A stretch of DNA of 64,000 bases from Roseibium aquae (GCF_008711285.1 NZ_VXDC01000001.1:1-64000), one strand, 5' to 3'; shown: positions 8,176 through 18,028, counted from the first letter of the stretch. Translations and numbers: made by a program. Notes: a model not told the origin generated them from the letters alone.

Positions 8176-9351
8176 TTAGCTGGGATCTTTCAAGAAGTCA
8201 TTGATGCGGTCCAGCGCGCGGGAAATGTTTTCGCTGGAGTTTGCGTAGGACAGCCGGATGTAACCTTCGCCCATGATCCCGAAGTCGGGTCCGCCAATGG
8301 TGGCAACCCCGGCCTTTTCCAACAAGGCAGAGGCGAGTTCCTTTGCCTTGTATCCAGTGCTCGATATGTTCGGGAAGGCATAGAACGCGCCCTTGGGCGT
8401 GCGGCATGTCACATTCGGCAAGGTGTTCAGCCCGTCCACAACCAGCCGCCGGCGTTTGTCGAACTCGCTCATCATCTGTTGAACCGCGTCCTGCGGTCCG
8501 GTCAGCGCGGCCAGGCCGGCGTGTTGAGCAGGCGCGTTGACGCAGGACCAGGCGTTGACCGCCAGCTTGCGGGCCTTGTCCATCAGCCCATCGGGCCACA
8601 AGGCATACCCCATGCGCCAGCCGGTCATGGCATAGGTCTTCGACCAGCCATCAAGCAGGATCAGGCGGTCGGACAGCTCCTCGAAGCTGGCCAGCGACAC
8701 GTGTTGCGCGCCGTCATATGTCATCTGACCATAGATTTCGTCCGACAGGACCGCAACGTCAGGGTGGTTGGCCAAACCCGAGACAAGCGTTTCGATTTCC
8801 GGGCGCGGCGTCACGCCTCCCGTCGGATTGGCAGGCGAATTGGCAATCAAGAGACGGGTCCGGTCCGTTATCAGGGAAAGGGTCTCTCTTGCGGAAAACG
8901 CGAAATCATTTTCCTCCCGGATGGGGACTGGCACTGGCGTCGCGCCGGTGAACTCAATCATGGATCGGTAGATCGGGAAACCGGGATCCGGATAGAGGAT
9001 CTCCGCGCCAGGTTCGCCGAACATCAGTATGGCCATGAACATGGTCACTTTGCCGCCAGGCACGATCAAAATGTTGTCCGGGTTCGGGTTGATGCCGATG
9101 CGCCTGTTCAGGTCAGCGCAAACGGCCTCCCTCAAGGGCAGGATTCCCGTTGCCGGCGTGTAACCGTGGTGACCGTCTTTCAGGGCCTTTATCGCGGCCT
9201 CGACAATGTGCTCCGGTGTCTGGAAATCCGGCTGACCAATGCCCAGATTGATGATATCGCGACCTTGGGATGACAGTTGCGTTGCCCGTGCGAGAACGGC
9301 AAAGGCATTTTCCTCCCCGATCCTGTCAAATCCTGAAATGGTGTTCAGCAT
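8176..9351 (-). CDS. PLP-dependent class I/II aminotransferase (aspartate-aminotransferase-like)
   Basis: This 391-residue fold-type I aminotransferase should transfer amino groups between an amino acid and a 2-oxoacid in the cytoplasm. Visible landmarks are YTPATGILPLREA near residue 64, NSPANPTGG at about 171-179 (including the conserved asparagine), SDEIYGQMTY with the aspartate that contacts the pyridine nitrogen, and the PLP-binding lysine K238 in DGWSKTYAMTGWRMG. A C-terminal arginine in GYIRLSYANS fits the carboxylate-binding residue. Length is normal. It starts at ATG 9351 and is divergent from the CobW-type gene. Substrate specificity within the family cannot be set from sequence. 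Confidence 0.92.
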   Translation of the reverse strand: MLNTISGFDRIGEENAFAVLARATQLSSQGRDIINLGIGQPDFQTPEHIVEAAIKALKDGHHGYTPATGILPLREAVCADLNRRIGINPNPDNILIVPGGKVTMFMAILMFGEPGAEILYPDPGFPIYRSMIEFTGATPVPVPIREENDFAFSARETLSLITDRTRLLIANSPANPTGGVTPRPEIETLVSGLANHPDVAVLSDEIYGQMTYDGAQHVSLASFEELSDRLILLDGWSKTYAMTGWRMGYALWPDGLMDKARKLAVNAWSCVNAPAQHAGLAALTGPQDAVQQMMSEFDKRRRLVVDGLNTLPNVTCRTPKGAFYAFPNISSTGYKAKELASALLEKAGVATIGGPDFGIMGEGYIRLSYANSSENISRALDRINDFLKDPS

Positions 9352-9571
9352 TATCGTCTTCCTCCCAAATGTGCTGGGAAGAGCGATAGCCGAGCTCGGG
9401 GGGCATGGAAAGGTCCGGGACGTGCGAAGGCGTTCCGGGGGTGTTCCAGCATCTCATCCGTTCGGGCAACAAACCGCATGAGCCCCTCCCGTTGGCCGGG
9501 TCCAGGGCTTATAGTCCCGCCGAGTCGCATGCCGGAGTGCCGGCCTTGCACAAGCATGAAAGGGAGTGGGC

Positions 9572-10630
9572 ATGACCGCCACCGAAACAACAGACCGGGC
9601 GCAGATACCGGTCACCGTGCTGACGGGATATCTCGGCGCCGGGAAGACCACGCTGCTGAACCGGATCCTCACCGAGAATCATGGCCAGCGCTATGCGGTG
9701 ATCGTCAATGAATTCGGCGAAGTCGGGATCGACAACGATCTGCTCGTCGAATCCGACGAAGAGATTTTTGAAATGAACAACGGGTGCATCTGTTGCACCG
9801 TCCGGGGCGACTTGATCAGAACAGTCCAGAACCTCATGAAGAGGCGCGGAGCCTTCGATGCTATTGTCGTTGAAACCACTGGTGTGGCCGATCCGGCACC
9901 TGTGGCACAGACCTTTTTCATGGATGATGATGTGCGCAAGGCGGCAAAGCTGGATGCGGTCGTCACCGTTGTCGATGCACGCCATGTGCTGCAGCGCTTG
10001 GAGGATACTGCCGAGGCAGAAGATCAGATCGCCTTTGCCGATGTGGTCCTGCTCAACAAAACCGACCTTGTGGGCGTGGAAGAACTGACGGCGGTCGAGG
10101 CCCGGATCAGATCCATCAATCCCTATGCCGTGCTGCACCGGACTGAAAGGTGCGCCATCGATCTGAAGGCGGTTCTTGATCGCGGTGCCTTTGATCTGGA
10201 TCGCATATTGTCCCTCGATCCGCATTTTCTGGAGCATGGCCATCACGCCCACGAGTGCAGCCCGGATTGCGATCACGATCATCACGGCCATGGTCACCAT
10301 CATTCCCATGACGGCCATGCGCATGACGCTCCGCATTCGGTCAAGAGCATTTCCCTGACCGCGGGCGAACTCGACCCGCAGATGTTCTTTCCCTGGATCA
10401 ATCAGGTAACCCAAGTCCAAGGTCCCAATATCTTGCGGCTCAAGGGAATTCTGGCGTTCAAGGACGATCCTCAACGCTACGTGATTCAAGGTGTTCACAT
10501 GATCGTTGAAGGGGATCATCAGCGCGACTGGAAGACGGGTGAGGAGCGGGTCAGCCGCCTGGTGTTCATCGGCCGGGACCTCAACTGGGATGTCCTGAAG
10601 CAGAGTTTTGCGGCCTGTGCGGCCGGGTAA
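9572..10630 (+). CDS. CobW/COG0523-family GTPase, putative zinc metallochaperone
   Basis: This is a 352-residue G3E P-loop GTPase thought to deliver metal, commonly zinc, to client proteins. Walker A is [10 protein letters not shown] at 21-30, the metal-binding GCICC motif is at 71-75, the Walker B/switch region is [12 protein letters not shown], and the guanine motif is NKTD near 163. A histidine/aspartate-rich stretch of about 30 residues (roughly 222-250, [13 protein letters not shown]) precedes the C-terminal CobW_C domain and probably binds metal. ATG at 9572 has AGGGAG five bases upstream; a GTG two codons earlier overlaps that site. The gene leads a run with the WD40, DUF2937 and Ggt-like genes. 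No Zur box was recognised upstream. Confidence 0.93.
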   Translation: MTATETTDRAQIPVTVLTGYLGAGKTTLLNRILTENHGQRYAVIVNEFGEVGIDNDLLVESDEEIFEMNNGCICCTVRGDLIRTVQNLMKRRGAFDAIVVETTGVADPAPVAQTFFMDDDVRKAAKLDAVVTVVDARHVLQRLEDTAEAEDQIAFADVVLLNKTDLVGVEELTAVEARIRSINPYAVLHRTERCAIDLKAVLDRGAFDLDRILSLDPHFLEHGHHAHECSPDCDHDHHGHGHHHSHDGHAHDAPHSVKSISLTAGELDPQMFFPWINQVTQVQGPNILRLKGILAFKDDPQRYVIQGVHMIVEGDHQRDWKTGEERVSRLVFIGRDLNWDVLKQSFAACAAG

Positions 10631-10647
10631 CGAAAGAAAGTAATGTC

Positions 10648-11625
10648 GTGGCGACACTTGCTCCTGTGGACATGGATGGGTTCATTGTTCGTGCCGGCTT
10701 TTTGAAAGGCGTTCCTTTTTTTGTTTCGGGGTCCGGACCGGTTCGGTTTATCGGCGCAGAGCCGAAGGTCCTTACACCCCATGATGGCGGTGTTCTGGCC
10801 GCCGAAATCACCAAGGATGGCAACAGCCTGATCACGTCGGGCGACGATGGTAAGATCATGCAGAGCGATCTGGATGGAAACATGGTCCGATTGGCTGAAC
10901 GTCCCCGGAAGTGGATCGATGTTCTGGCCTGCGGTCCGTCGGGGGCGGTTGCCTTTGCCTCGGGCCGCGCGGCCTGGGTTCGGTTGGCCGACGGCACCGA
11001 GAAGGAATTCCAGCATGAGCGGGCGGTAGGAGGCCTTGCCTTCGCCCCGAAAGGTCTCCGGTTGGCCGTCGCGCGCTATGACGGGGCAACGCTCTGGTGG
11101 GTGAACACCAGCGGCAAGCCGGTGGAGCTTGGCTGGAAAGGCGCACATCTCGATATTGCTTTTTCTCCAGAGGGCAAATATCTGGTCACGACCATGCAGG
11201 AAAACGCGCTCCATGGCTGGCGTTTGGCGGACAGCCAGGACATGCGCATGACCGGCTATCCGGCCAAGGTGAAATCCTGGAGCTGGTCAGTTAAAGGCCG
11301 GCATTTGGCGACCGCGGGAGCGTCTGCCGCCATTGTGTGGCCATTCACGGGCAAGACCGGTCCGATGGGTCAAACACCACTTCAGCTCGGTGTTCGGGGC
11401 GATTCACTGGTCACTTGCGTCGCCTGTCATCCGAAGGAAGAGGTTGTTGCGATCGGTTACGCCGACGGCATGATCATGATGGTCCGGTTTCAGGACAATG
11501 CCGAAGTCCTGCTTAAGCGCCCTGGCGCGGGGCCGATTTCCACACTTGCCTGGGACACGGCTGGAATGCGGATCGCGTTCGGCAGCGAAGAGGCCGAGGC
11601 GGGCGTCATCGATCTGCAAGGATGA
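10648..11625 (+). CDS. WD40-repeat protein linked to the CobW-type GTPase
   Basis: This 325-residue protein consists of degenerate WD40-type blades with no signal peptide, so it is probably a cytoplasmic propeller scaffold. Repeated blade patterns such as HDGGVLAAEITKDGNSLITS, DIAFSPEGKYLVTTMQENAL and SWSVKGRHLATAGASAAIVW recur about every 40 residues. It begins with GTG 17 bases after the CobW stop, with a GAAAG site upstream; no in-frame ATG fits as well. The tight spacing suggests a joint role in metal-protein maturation, which is inference. There are no catalytic residues to assign. Confidence 0.85.
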   Translation: MATLAPVDMDGFIVRAGFLKGVPFFVSGSGPVRFIGAEPKVLTPHDGGVLAAEITKDGNSLITSGDDGKIMQSDLDGNMVRLAERPRKWIDVLACGPSGAVAFASGRAAWVRLADGTEKEFQHERAVGGLAFAPKGLRLAVARYDGATLWWVNTSGKPVELGWKGAHLDIAFSPEGKYLVTTMQENALHGWRLADSQDMRMTGYPAKVKSWSWSVKGRHLATAGASAAIVWPFTGKTGPMGQTPLQLGVRGDSLVTCVACHPKEEVVAIGYADGMIMMVRFQDNAEVLLKRPGAGPISTLAWDTAGMRIAFGSEEAEAGVIDLQG

Positions 11626-11644
11626 TTGAATTTCCGGAGGCGTG

Positions 11645-12142
11645 ATGGGTCGCATCTTTGTTCTGATTGTGATGCTGCTGGCCGGCGGTGCAACCTCGCA
11701 ACTTCCAGAATTCAGCCAGCAATACCGCCAGCGGCTCGGCGGGGCGATTGATGCATTGTCCCAGGTTGTTGCAGAGTTTGAACGCGATGCATCGTCGTTC
11801 GGGCTCACCACCAGCGAAGCCATAGACAGGCTCGGTACACTGCCGGATGCGTTTGCCCGCCAGAGAGCGCAGACCATTTCCTCCACACTGGTCCGCCTGG
11901 ATCGGCTCAAAGCGCAGCAAATCGCTTTGACATCGGCAGCGCCCTTTGAGCGCATAGGTGTTTTTCTTGCCGGTATGGATCCGGAACTTGCCCGGGCGAC
12001 CGCTGGAGACTACGAACCTGCGGTGCCGATCACAGCTGAAGGATTTCTCAGCGCCGGGCTCGGCGGTCTTGCCGGACTGCTCCTTGGCCGAGGCTGCCTC
12101 TTCCTGGGCCGGCTGCGGATACGCCGGCGGACGGCGCCGTGA
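11645..12142 (+). CDS. DUF2937 family membrane protein
   Basis: This 165-residue hypothetical protein has a hydrophobic N-terminal segment (GRIFVLIVMLLAGGATSQ), a long helical middle region with LPEFSQQYRQRLGGAIDAL and a second hydrophobic stretch near the C-terminus (GFLSAGLGGLAGLLLGRG). It ends in an arginine-rich tail. This layout and the LPEFxQQYxQRLGGA motif match DUF2937. It is probably an inner-membrane protein with the helical domain outside the cytoplasm. CGGAGG precedes the ATG at 11645. Function is unknown. Confidence 0.8.
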   Translation: MGRIFVLIVMLLAGGATSQLPEFSQQYRQRLGGAIDALSQVVAEFERDASSFGLTTSEAIDRLGTLPDAFARQRAQTISSTLVRLDRLKAQQIALTSAAPFERIGVFLAGMDPELARATAGDYEPAVPITAEGFLSAGLGGLAGLLLGRGCLFLGRLRIRRRTAP

Positions 12143-12157
12143 TACAGCGAGATAAAC

Positions 12158-13750
12158 ATGGATACGATCACTTCTTCAGGTGGGATGGTTGTTGCCCCCC
12201 ACAAAGCGGCCGCAGAGGCCGGTGCGGATATTTTGCGCGACGGCGGGTCCGCGGTGGAAGCCATGGTCGCGGCCGCGGCGACGATCGCCGTTGTCTATCC
12301 CCACATGAACGCTATCGGCGGCGACGGCTTCTGGTTGATCGCCGAACCCGGGAAAGATCCCAAGGCTCTGATGGCCTGTGGCCGGGCCGGTTCGAACGCG
12401 ACCATCGAACACTATAATGCCAGGGGATATGGCGAGATCCCGGCGCGGGGGCCGCTCGCGGCTGTGACGGTTGCCGGCACGGTTGGCGGGTGGGATGCCG
12501 CTTTGAAGGCGGCCAGCACGGTCGGTGCGGCGCGCATGTCCCGAAAGGATCTGCTCTGCTCCGCAATCGGATACGCCAAGGCGGGTATGGCTGTGAGCCG
12601 CAGCCAGGCCGCCCTCACGGCCGCCAAACTCGTGGAATTGAAAGACCAGCCGGGCTTTGCGGATGTCTTTCTCGTTGATGGGGAGGCGCCTCCGGAGGGG
12701 TATCTGCTGAAACAGCCGCGGCTTGCCGATACACTCGACCATCTGGCGTATGAAGGCTTCGATGAATTCTATCGCGGCGATGTTGGTGCCGCTATTGCCG
12801 AAGATCTTGAACGCATCGGCACGCCAATCACGAAAAAGGATCTTGAACGGTTTGAAGCCCGGTTCCGTACCCCGCTGAAAGTGACCCTCAAATGCGGCGA
12901 CGTGTTCAACGCACCGCCGCCAACACAGGGACTGGCGTCCTTGATTTTGCTTGGGCTCTTCGACCGTCTCGATGTCCCGCACGACCAAGGCTTCGACTAT
13001 GTCCACGGGCTGGTCGAGGCTACCAAGCGGGCTTTCCTGGTTCGGGACCGCGTCGTCACGGATCCGGACCGGTTGCCTGAACCGGTCTCGGGCTTTCTTG
13101 ATGCGGAGTGGCTCGACCGGGAAGCAATGAAGATCTCAAGGACACGGGCTCTTCGCTGGCCCACAGACCCGTCGGCCGGGGATACCATCTGGATGGGAGC
13201 CATCGACAAGACCGGATTGGCCGTTTCATTCATCCAATCCATTTACTGGGAGTTCGGGTCCGGCTGCGTGCTGCCGAAAACCGGAGTGACCTGGCAGAAC
13301 CGGGGCGCGAGCTTTTCCCTGCGGCCGGATGCCCTGAACAGGTTGGAGCCGGGCCGCCAGCCATTCCACACGCTTAACCCCGCCATGGCCCGTCTTCGCG
13401 ACGGACGGACACTGACATACGGGACCATGGGCGGCGAAGGCCAGCCACAGACACAGGCGATGATTTTCACCCGCCATGTCTTGCACAGCATGCCCGTTGG
13501 AGAAGCGATCGACAGGCCGCGTTGGCTTTTGGGCCGGACCTGGGGCGATGAGACCACGTCCTTAAGGCTTGAGAGCCGGTTTGACCCGGACATTGCCCGC
13601 GACTTGATGCGGGCCGGGCATGAGGTCGTTGTTATCGATGAGGCCTATTCGGATACTATGGGGCATGCGGGCATGATTGCACGCAACTCCGCAGGCGGTC
13701 TGGAAGGCGCGCATGACCCCAGGGCAGATGGTGGAGCCGCCATCGCCTAA
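12158..13750 (+). CDS. ggt: Gamma-glutamyltransferase-family Ntn hydrolase
   Basis: This 530-residue protein belongs to the Ggt/cephalosporin-acylase family, which autocleaves to expose an N-terminal threonine nucleophile. The likely nucleophile is T343 in AGDTIWMGAIDKTG; its spacing to the following aspartate matches the TTHxSxVD region of classical Ggt. Other marks are GGSAVEAMVAAA at the N-terminus, NAIGGDGFWLIAE, and FHTLNPAMARLRDG with MGGEGQPQTQ near the C-terminus. No signal peptide is seen, so unlike periplasmic Ggt this should be cytoplasmic, as in YwrD-type homologues. The substrate may not be glutathione. It starts 16 bases after the DUF2937 gene, in the same direction. Confidence 0.9.
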   Translation: MDTITSSGGMVVAPHKAAAEAGADILRDGGSAVEAMVAAAATIAVVYPHMNAIGGDGFWLIAEPGKDPKALMACGRAGSNATIEHYNARGYGEIPARGPLAAVTVAGTVGGWDAALKAASTVGAARMSRKDLLCSAIGYAKAGMAVSRSQAALTAAKLVELKDQPGFADVFLVDGEAPPEGYLLKQPRLADTLDHLAYEGFDEFYRGDVGAAIAEDLERIGTPITKKDLERFEARFRTPLKVTLKCGDVFNAPPPTQGLASLILLGLFDRLDVPHDQGFDYVHGLVEATKRAFLVRDRVVTDPDRLPEPVSGFLDAEWLDREAMKISRTRALRWPTDPSAGDTIWMGAIDKTGLAVSFIQSIYWEFGSGCVLPKTGVTWQNRGASFSLRPDALNRLEPGRQPFHTLNPAMARLRDGRTLTYGTMGGEGQPQTQAMIFTRHVLHSMPVGEAIDRPRWLLGRTWGDETTSLRLESRFDPDIARDLMRAGHEVVVIDEAYSDTMGHAGMIARNSAGGLEGAHDPRADGGAAIA

Positions 13751-13836
13751 TTCCAGGCGGTTCTTGTCAAATCCGTTGAATTGGGGCTGATTATTTGACC
13801 CGGTTTGACTTTGTGCTCAAGTCTCGAGGTTTGTTC

Positions 13837-14769
13837 ATGGACCAACTCACGCGGATGCGCTGCTTCATCCAAGTCGTCGACAACAAAGGGTTCTCGTCGG
13901 CGGCACGGGAAATGGGCCGGTCGAAGGCTTTGGTGTCCAAATACATCGGTGAGCTTGAAGACGATCTCGGCGTGCGGCTCCTCAACCGGACAACACGGCA
14001 GGTATCCCTAACGGAGGTTGGCGAGGCTTACTACAAGGAGGCGGCCGAGATCCTCCAGCGGATCGACGATCTTCAGGCATCGGTTCAGTCATCTCATCAG
14101 GCCGTTCGCGGTCGGCTCCGCATTGCGGCGCCCCGGTCCATGGGAGACGGGCTGATCAACCAGGCGGTGATGCAGTTCCTGGTCGATAACCCTGATGTGA
14201 CCGTCGATCTCCGCCTCGAAGATCGATTTGTCGATCTGGTCGAGGAAGGTTTCGACCTCGCGATCAGGGTGACGGACCTGGAAGATTCCAGTCTGATCGC
14301 CCGCCGGATCGCGCCGTTCCGAACTGTCGTGGTTGCTTCGGCGCAAGTGATCGAAACACACGGGCTGCCCCAGGTGCCACAGGACCTGGCGTCCCGGCCT
14401 TGCATCATCGACACCAACTATCGGTTCAAACAGAACTGGGGTTTTGAGCAGAACGGCCAACGCTTGACCGTCAGCGTTCGCGGCCCCGTGGAAGTCAACA
14501 GCGCATCCGCCGCCTGCGAGGCAGCGGTCAATCATCTCGGTTTTTTGAGAACGCCGTTGATTTTCGTCAGCCGCGAAGTGCGCAATGGCAGGCTGCAAAT
14601 CATTCTTGAGCCGTTCGAGCCGCCCCTGCGCGGGATTTACGCGGTTTATCCGCATCGCCGTCATCTGACCGGCAAGGTCCGCGCGTTCGTGGACTTCATG
14701 GTCGCCTGGTTTGCGGAGCGCAAAAAGACCAATGACCATTGCCCGTATGAACTACTCCATGTGGACTGA
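13837..14769 (+). CDS. LysR-family transcriptional regulator
   Basis: This 310-residue regulator has an N-terminal winged helix-turn-helix (about 1-60, with NKGFSSAAREMGRSKALVSKY and RLLNRTTRQVSLTEVG) and a substrate-binding effector domain from about 90. The ATG at 13837 has CGAGGT seven bases upstream; an earlier in-frame start lacks a site. LysR regulators of this CrgA-like group often control a neighbouring or divergent gene. Here it follows ggt by 86 bases and converges on the dehydrogenase gene, so its target is not obvious. Confidence 0.92.
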   Translation: MDQLTRMRCFIQVVDNKGFSSAAREMGRSKALVSKYIGELEDDLGVRLLNRTTRQVSLTEVGEAYYKEAAEILQRIDDLQASVQSSHQAVRGRLRIAAPRSMGDGLINQAVMQFLVDNPDVTVDLRLEDRFVDLVEEGFDLAIRVTDLEDSSLIARRIAPFRTVVVASAQVIETHGLPQVPQDLASRPCIIDTNYRFKQNWGFEQNGQRLTVSVRGPVEVNSASAACEAAVNHLGFLRTPLIFVSREVRNGRLQIILEPFEPPLRGIYAVYPHRRHLTGKVRAFVDFMVAWFAERKKTNDHCPYELLHVD

Positions 14770-14819
14770 TGCGCTGTCGGACCGGTCGCCTCACCCGGCC
14801 CGGCTGGGTGTGCTGACCG

Positions 14820-15887
14820 TTAGACGTGCTGAGTCAACCGCTCCTGCGCCATCTCGTCGGCAATTTGCTCGGGACGCCGCCCTTCTGTTCCGGATCTGCT
14901 GAAGATTTCGGTGAGGGTATCACCAATCGCCAGCGTCTTCTCGCGCACCAGCCCGTCGTCCATTCCCGGTTTTGCCAATGCGATGGAAATGACGCCTCCC
15001 GCATTGATGACATAGTCCGGAGCATAGAGAATCTGGCGGGCAGCCAACTCAGCACCGTCTTGGGGGGAATGAAGCTGATTGTTGGCAGCCCCGGCGACGA
15101 TCCGGGCCTTCAATTCGGGTATTGTTTTCGAGTTGAGACCGGCGCCAAGGGCACAAGGTGCAAATATATCAGCCGTCACCGCATGCGCCTCACCCGGAGA
15201 AACCGCCGTCGCTCCGTACGCCGCCACTGCCCGCTCGACCGCCGGCGCATGAATGTCTGATACGATCAACCGGGCACCTGCCTCATGCAGATGGCGCGCA
15301 AGGGCTCGCCCGACATTTCCCAATCCTTGAAGAGAGACAGATCGGCCGCGCAAGTCATCCGAACCGAAGACGTGCCGCGCTGCCGCCTTGATCCCGGCAA
15401 ACACGCCAAGTGCCGTATAGGGAGACGGGTCGCCGAGCCCGGTCGCATGTGTTCCGCGCACGTGCTCTGTCTGCCGGGCAACGGCTTCCATATCGGCCGG
15501 TGAGACACCGACATCCTCTGCCGTGATATAGGTGCCGGACAGGCGGGCCACATGGCGTCCGAAAGCCTCCATCAGCGCCGGCGTCTTGGCCGTCTTCGGG
15601 TCAGCCAGGATGACGGCTTTGCCGCCGCCCAAAGGCAATCCGGCCACGGCATTCTTGTAGGTCATGCCGCGCGACAGGCGCAGCGCGTCCGTGAGGGCTT
15701 CCCCGGGATGGGCGTAAGTCCACATGCGGCACCCGCCCAAGGCCGGGCCAAGCGCGGTGTCATGTACGGCGATGATGGCCGAAAGACCGGTTTCAGCGTC
15801 CCGCGCGAAGACCACATTTTCGTGGTCGTGAAACTCCGGGTGATCAAAAACGGCGCCGGAAGAGACTGTCTTGAGAATGGCGTTCAT
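14820..15887 (-). CDS. Leucine/phenylalanine/valine-type amino acid dehydrogenase
   Basis: This is a 355-residue Glu/Leu/Phe/Val dehydrogenase that oxidatively deaminates a branched or aromatic amino acid to its 2-oxoacid with NAD+. Early motifs ALGGCRMW and PLGGGKAVI carry the family lysines K78 and K90, and a Rossmann loop LQGLGNVGRALARHL lies in the middle. NNQLHSPQDGAELAARQILYAPDYVINAGG is typical of leucine dehydrogenase. The ATG at 15887 gives a normal N-terminus; the longer frame is not supported. Its ribosome binding site is weak. The gene is divergent from the nickel/cobalt efflux-type gene and probably monocistronic. Confidence 0.92.
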   Translation of the reverse strand: MNAILKTVSSGAVFDHPEFHDHENVVFARDAETGLSAIIAVHDTALGPALGGCRMWTYAHPGEALTDALRLSRGMTYKNAVAGLPLGGGKAVILADPKTAKTPALMEAFGRHVARLSGTYITAEDVGVSPADMEAVARQTEHVRGTHATGLGDPSPYTALGVFAGIKAAARHVFGSDDLRGRSVSLQGLGNVGRALARHLHEAGARLIVSDIHAPAVERAVAAYGATAVSPGEAHAVTADIFAPCALGAGLNSKTIPELKARIVAGAANNQLHSPQDGAELAARQILYAPDYVINAGGVISIALAKPGMDDGLVREKTLAIGDTLTEIFSRSGTEGRRPEQIADEMAQERLTQHV

Positions 15888-16123
15888 TGCATTGGCTCTG
15901 GAAGTGATTGTTTGTGGTGCTAATTTGCCGCAACTGAACGGAAAAAGGCCGTTTTTCATCTGCTTTAATGAACGTTTTTGAGAAAAATAACCCGTACGTT
16001 GGCCCTACTTCGGGAAATTCTGGTTTCGTTTTTTGAAGCGGTGCGAAACGGAATGGCCTTGATCCTGCCGCCTTCCCTTGTCACATGATGTAATTGAGTA
16101 ACGCACAATCGCGACGGGGTCTG

Positions 16124-18028
16124 ATGACCAGCTTCCTCCATCTGCTGCCCGCTTTCCGGCATTCTTGGCTGATTGCCGCTTCCCTCTGTTTATTCCTGTC
16201 CCAGGCCCTCGCGCACCCGCACGTGTTCGTCGAAGCCAGGTCGGCGCTGGTTTTTGATGACACGGGCAAGGCGACGGCCGTACAACACACATTCCGGTTC
16301 GATGACGCGTTTACCGCGTTTGCGATCCAGGGTTTCGACGCCAATGGGGACGGGATCTATTCCCGCGACGAACTCGGCGAACTCGCCCAGGTCAATGTCG
16401 AAAGCATGGCGGATTTCGGTTATTTCACCTTCGGAGATGACACACGGATCGAGCTCGATTTCCATCAACCGGAGGAATACTTCCTCGAGTTGGTGACTGT
16501 TCCCCTTGAAGATTATTGGGTCATGAAGCCCGAAGATTTCGCGGCCATGCGGGAGGATATTGCTCTCAATGGCGGGTCGATGCCGGCGGATGTCCGGCTT
16601 CTTGAACTCACCTTCACCCTGCCCTTCCAGATACCGGTTCCCGCGGACCGTGAGATCACGCTCGATGTCTATGACCCAACCTACTATGTTGACTTCCGGT
16701 TTTCCCGGGCCGATGGCGCGCTCGGCGTTATAAACCCGCCAGGGACATGCAACGTCGTCCGGAAGGAACCGCCGCCTCTGGATGCGGCTGCCGCCTATGC
16801 GCTGGCCCAAATCGGTCCTGATCAACGCGAGCTCCCACCGGAACTCCAAGCCTATGCCTCCACGCAAATCAATCAGATGATTGTGACATGTGCCGGTGGT
16901 GCAGCTGCGGACGAAACCCTTGCAAGCGGTGAGTTGCCCGACGGATCCCGAACGGCGGTCGCCAGCGATCCCTTCGCTGCCGTTCTCAATGAACAGCCGA
17001 ACGAGTCGGCCCAGCCAATGTCCAGAACAACACCCGGTATGGGCACGGCCGCCTCGGAGGACACCACCGGGCCGGGTGTCCTGGATCGGTGGTTTGGAAC
17101 AATCGCGGCGTTGCAGAGCGAGTTCTATCAGAAGCTCGTCGGCGAGTTGCGCGCTTTTAACGCGAACCCCAATGCGGCTTGGATCCTGATGGGGTTGTCT
17201 TTTGCCTACGGCGTGTTTCATGCCGCGGGCCCAGGTCATGGCAAGGCTATCATTTCGTCCTATGTCCTTGCAAATAATGAGACCTTGAGACGGGGAATTG
17301 TGCTGTCTTTCGTCTCTGCACTTGCCCAGGCGGTGACCGCAATCCTTCTGGTCGGCGGGGCGGCGGTCCTGTTCAAGCTGACATCGATCGCGATACAGGA
17401 CACGGCCCGGTGGCTGGAAATCGGATCCTATCTCCTTGTCACGTTACTCGGTGGCTGGTTGCTCTGGCAAAGGGCATTGCACCCACTGGCTCTTCGGCTG
17501 GCAAAACTGGTTCCAGTCCCCGGATCGGAAAAGCTCGCCTTGGCCGGGGGGGCATCTGACCTTGGCGAAACAGCGTCCCATCGGACAAGCGTTCACCACG
17601 GCCACACCCATCATCACAAGCACGACCACTCACCGGGTCCCGATGGGGTATGCTCCTCTTGCGGCCATGCGCATGCACCGACGCCAGACATGTTGACGGG
17701 CCGACTCTCGCTGTCGCGTGCCGGCTCAATCGTGCTGGCGGTCGGTCTTCGTCCCTGTACCGGGGCGCTGGTCGTTCTGGTCTTCGCGTTGTCACAGGGC
17801 ATGATCCTGGCCGGTATCGGATCGACCCTGGCGATGGCGGTTGGAACCGGCATCACGGTATCGGTCCTGGCGGCCATGGCCGTTGGGGCAAAGGGGGTAG
17901 CCTTGCGCCTGTTCGGTCACGGCAGCCCGGTGGCTGGGCGGGTATCTAAAGGCATCGAGATTGTCGCCGCCCTTTTTGTCTTTCTGCTTGGTTTTACACT
18001 CCTGACCGCTGCCATTGGATGGGGTTAG
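16124..18028 (+). CDS. DUF1007 domain fused to a NicO/RcnA-type nickel-cobalt transporter
   Basis: This protein of about 634 residues joins two domains that are often encoded by adjacent genes. After a signal segment ending SQALAHP, residues of about 30-215 form a periplasmic DUF1007 domain (HPHVFVEARSALVFDDTG). A low-complexity linker follows, then a membrane domain from about 345 with FHAAGPGHGKAIISSYVLAN and VGLRPCTGALVVLVFAL, the two RcnA/NicO signatures. A cytosolic or loop histidine-rich stretch (HHGHTHHHKHDH) and a CSSC motif lie between helices. It is likely a metal exporter or importer in the inner membrane. ATG 16124 was chosen; TTG 16094 is an alternative. Confidence 0.88.
   Translation: MTSFLHLLPAFRHSWLIAASLCLFLSQALAHPHVFVEARSALVFDDTGKATAVQHTFRFDDAFTAFAIQGFDANGDGIYSRDELGELAQVNVESMADFGYFTFGDDTRIELDFHQPEEYFLELVTVPLEDYWVMKPEDFAAMREDIALNGGSMPADVRLLELTFTLPFQIPVPADREITLDVYDPTYYVDFRFSRADGALGVINPPGTCNVVRKEPPPLDAAAAYALAQIGPDQRELPPELQAYASTQINQMIVTCAGGAAADETLASGELPDGSRTAVASDPFAAVLNEQPNESAQPMSRTTPGMGTAASEDTTGPGVLDRWFGTIAALQSEFYQKLVGELRAFNANPNAAWILMGLSFAYGVFHAAGPGHGKAIISSYVLANNETLRRGIVLSFVSALAQAVTAILLVGGAAVLFKLTSIAIQDTARWLEIGSYLLVTLLGGWLLWQRALHPLALRLAKLVPVPGSEKLALAGGASDLGETASHRTSVHHGHTHHHKHDHSPGPDGVCSSCGHAHAPTPDMLTGRLSLSRAGSIVLAVGLRPCTGALVVLVFALSQGMILAGIGSTLAMAVGTGITVSVLAAMAVGAKGVALRLFGHGSPVAGRVSKGIEIVAALFVFLLGFTLLTAAIGWG

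Noticed and set aside
10221..10350. His-codon-rich tract (cat/cac) as a tandem DNA repeat
   Set aside because: The pattern is explained by the histidine-rich metal-binding loop of the CobW-type protein.
12176..13006. Long minus-strand frame of 276 codons opposite ggt
   Set aside because: It is fully antisense to a conserved gene, its composition looks like a high-G+C shadow and it has no family motif.
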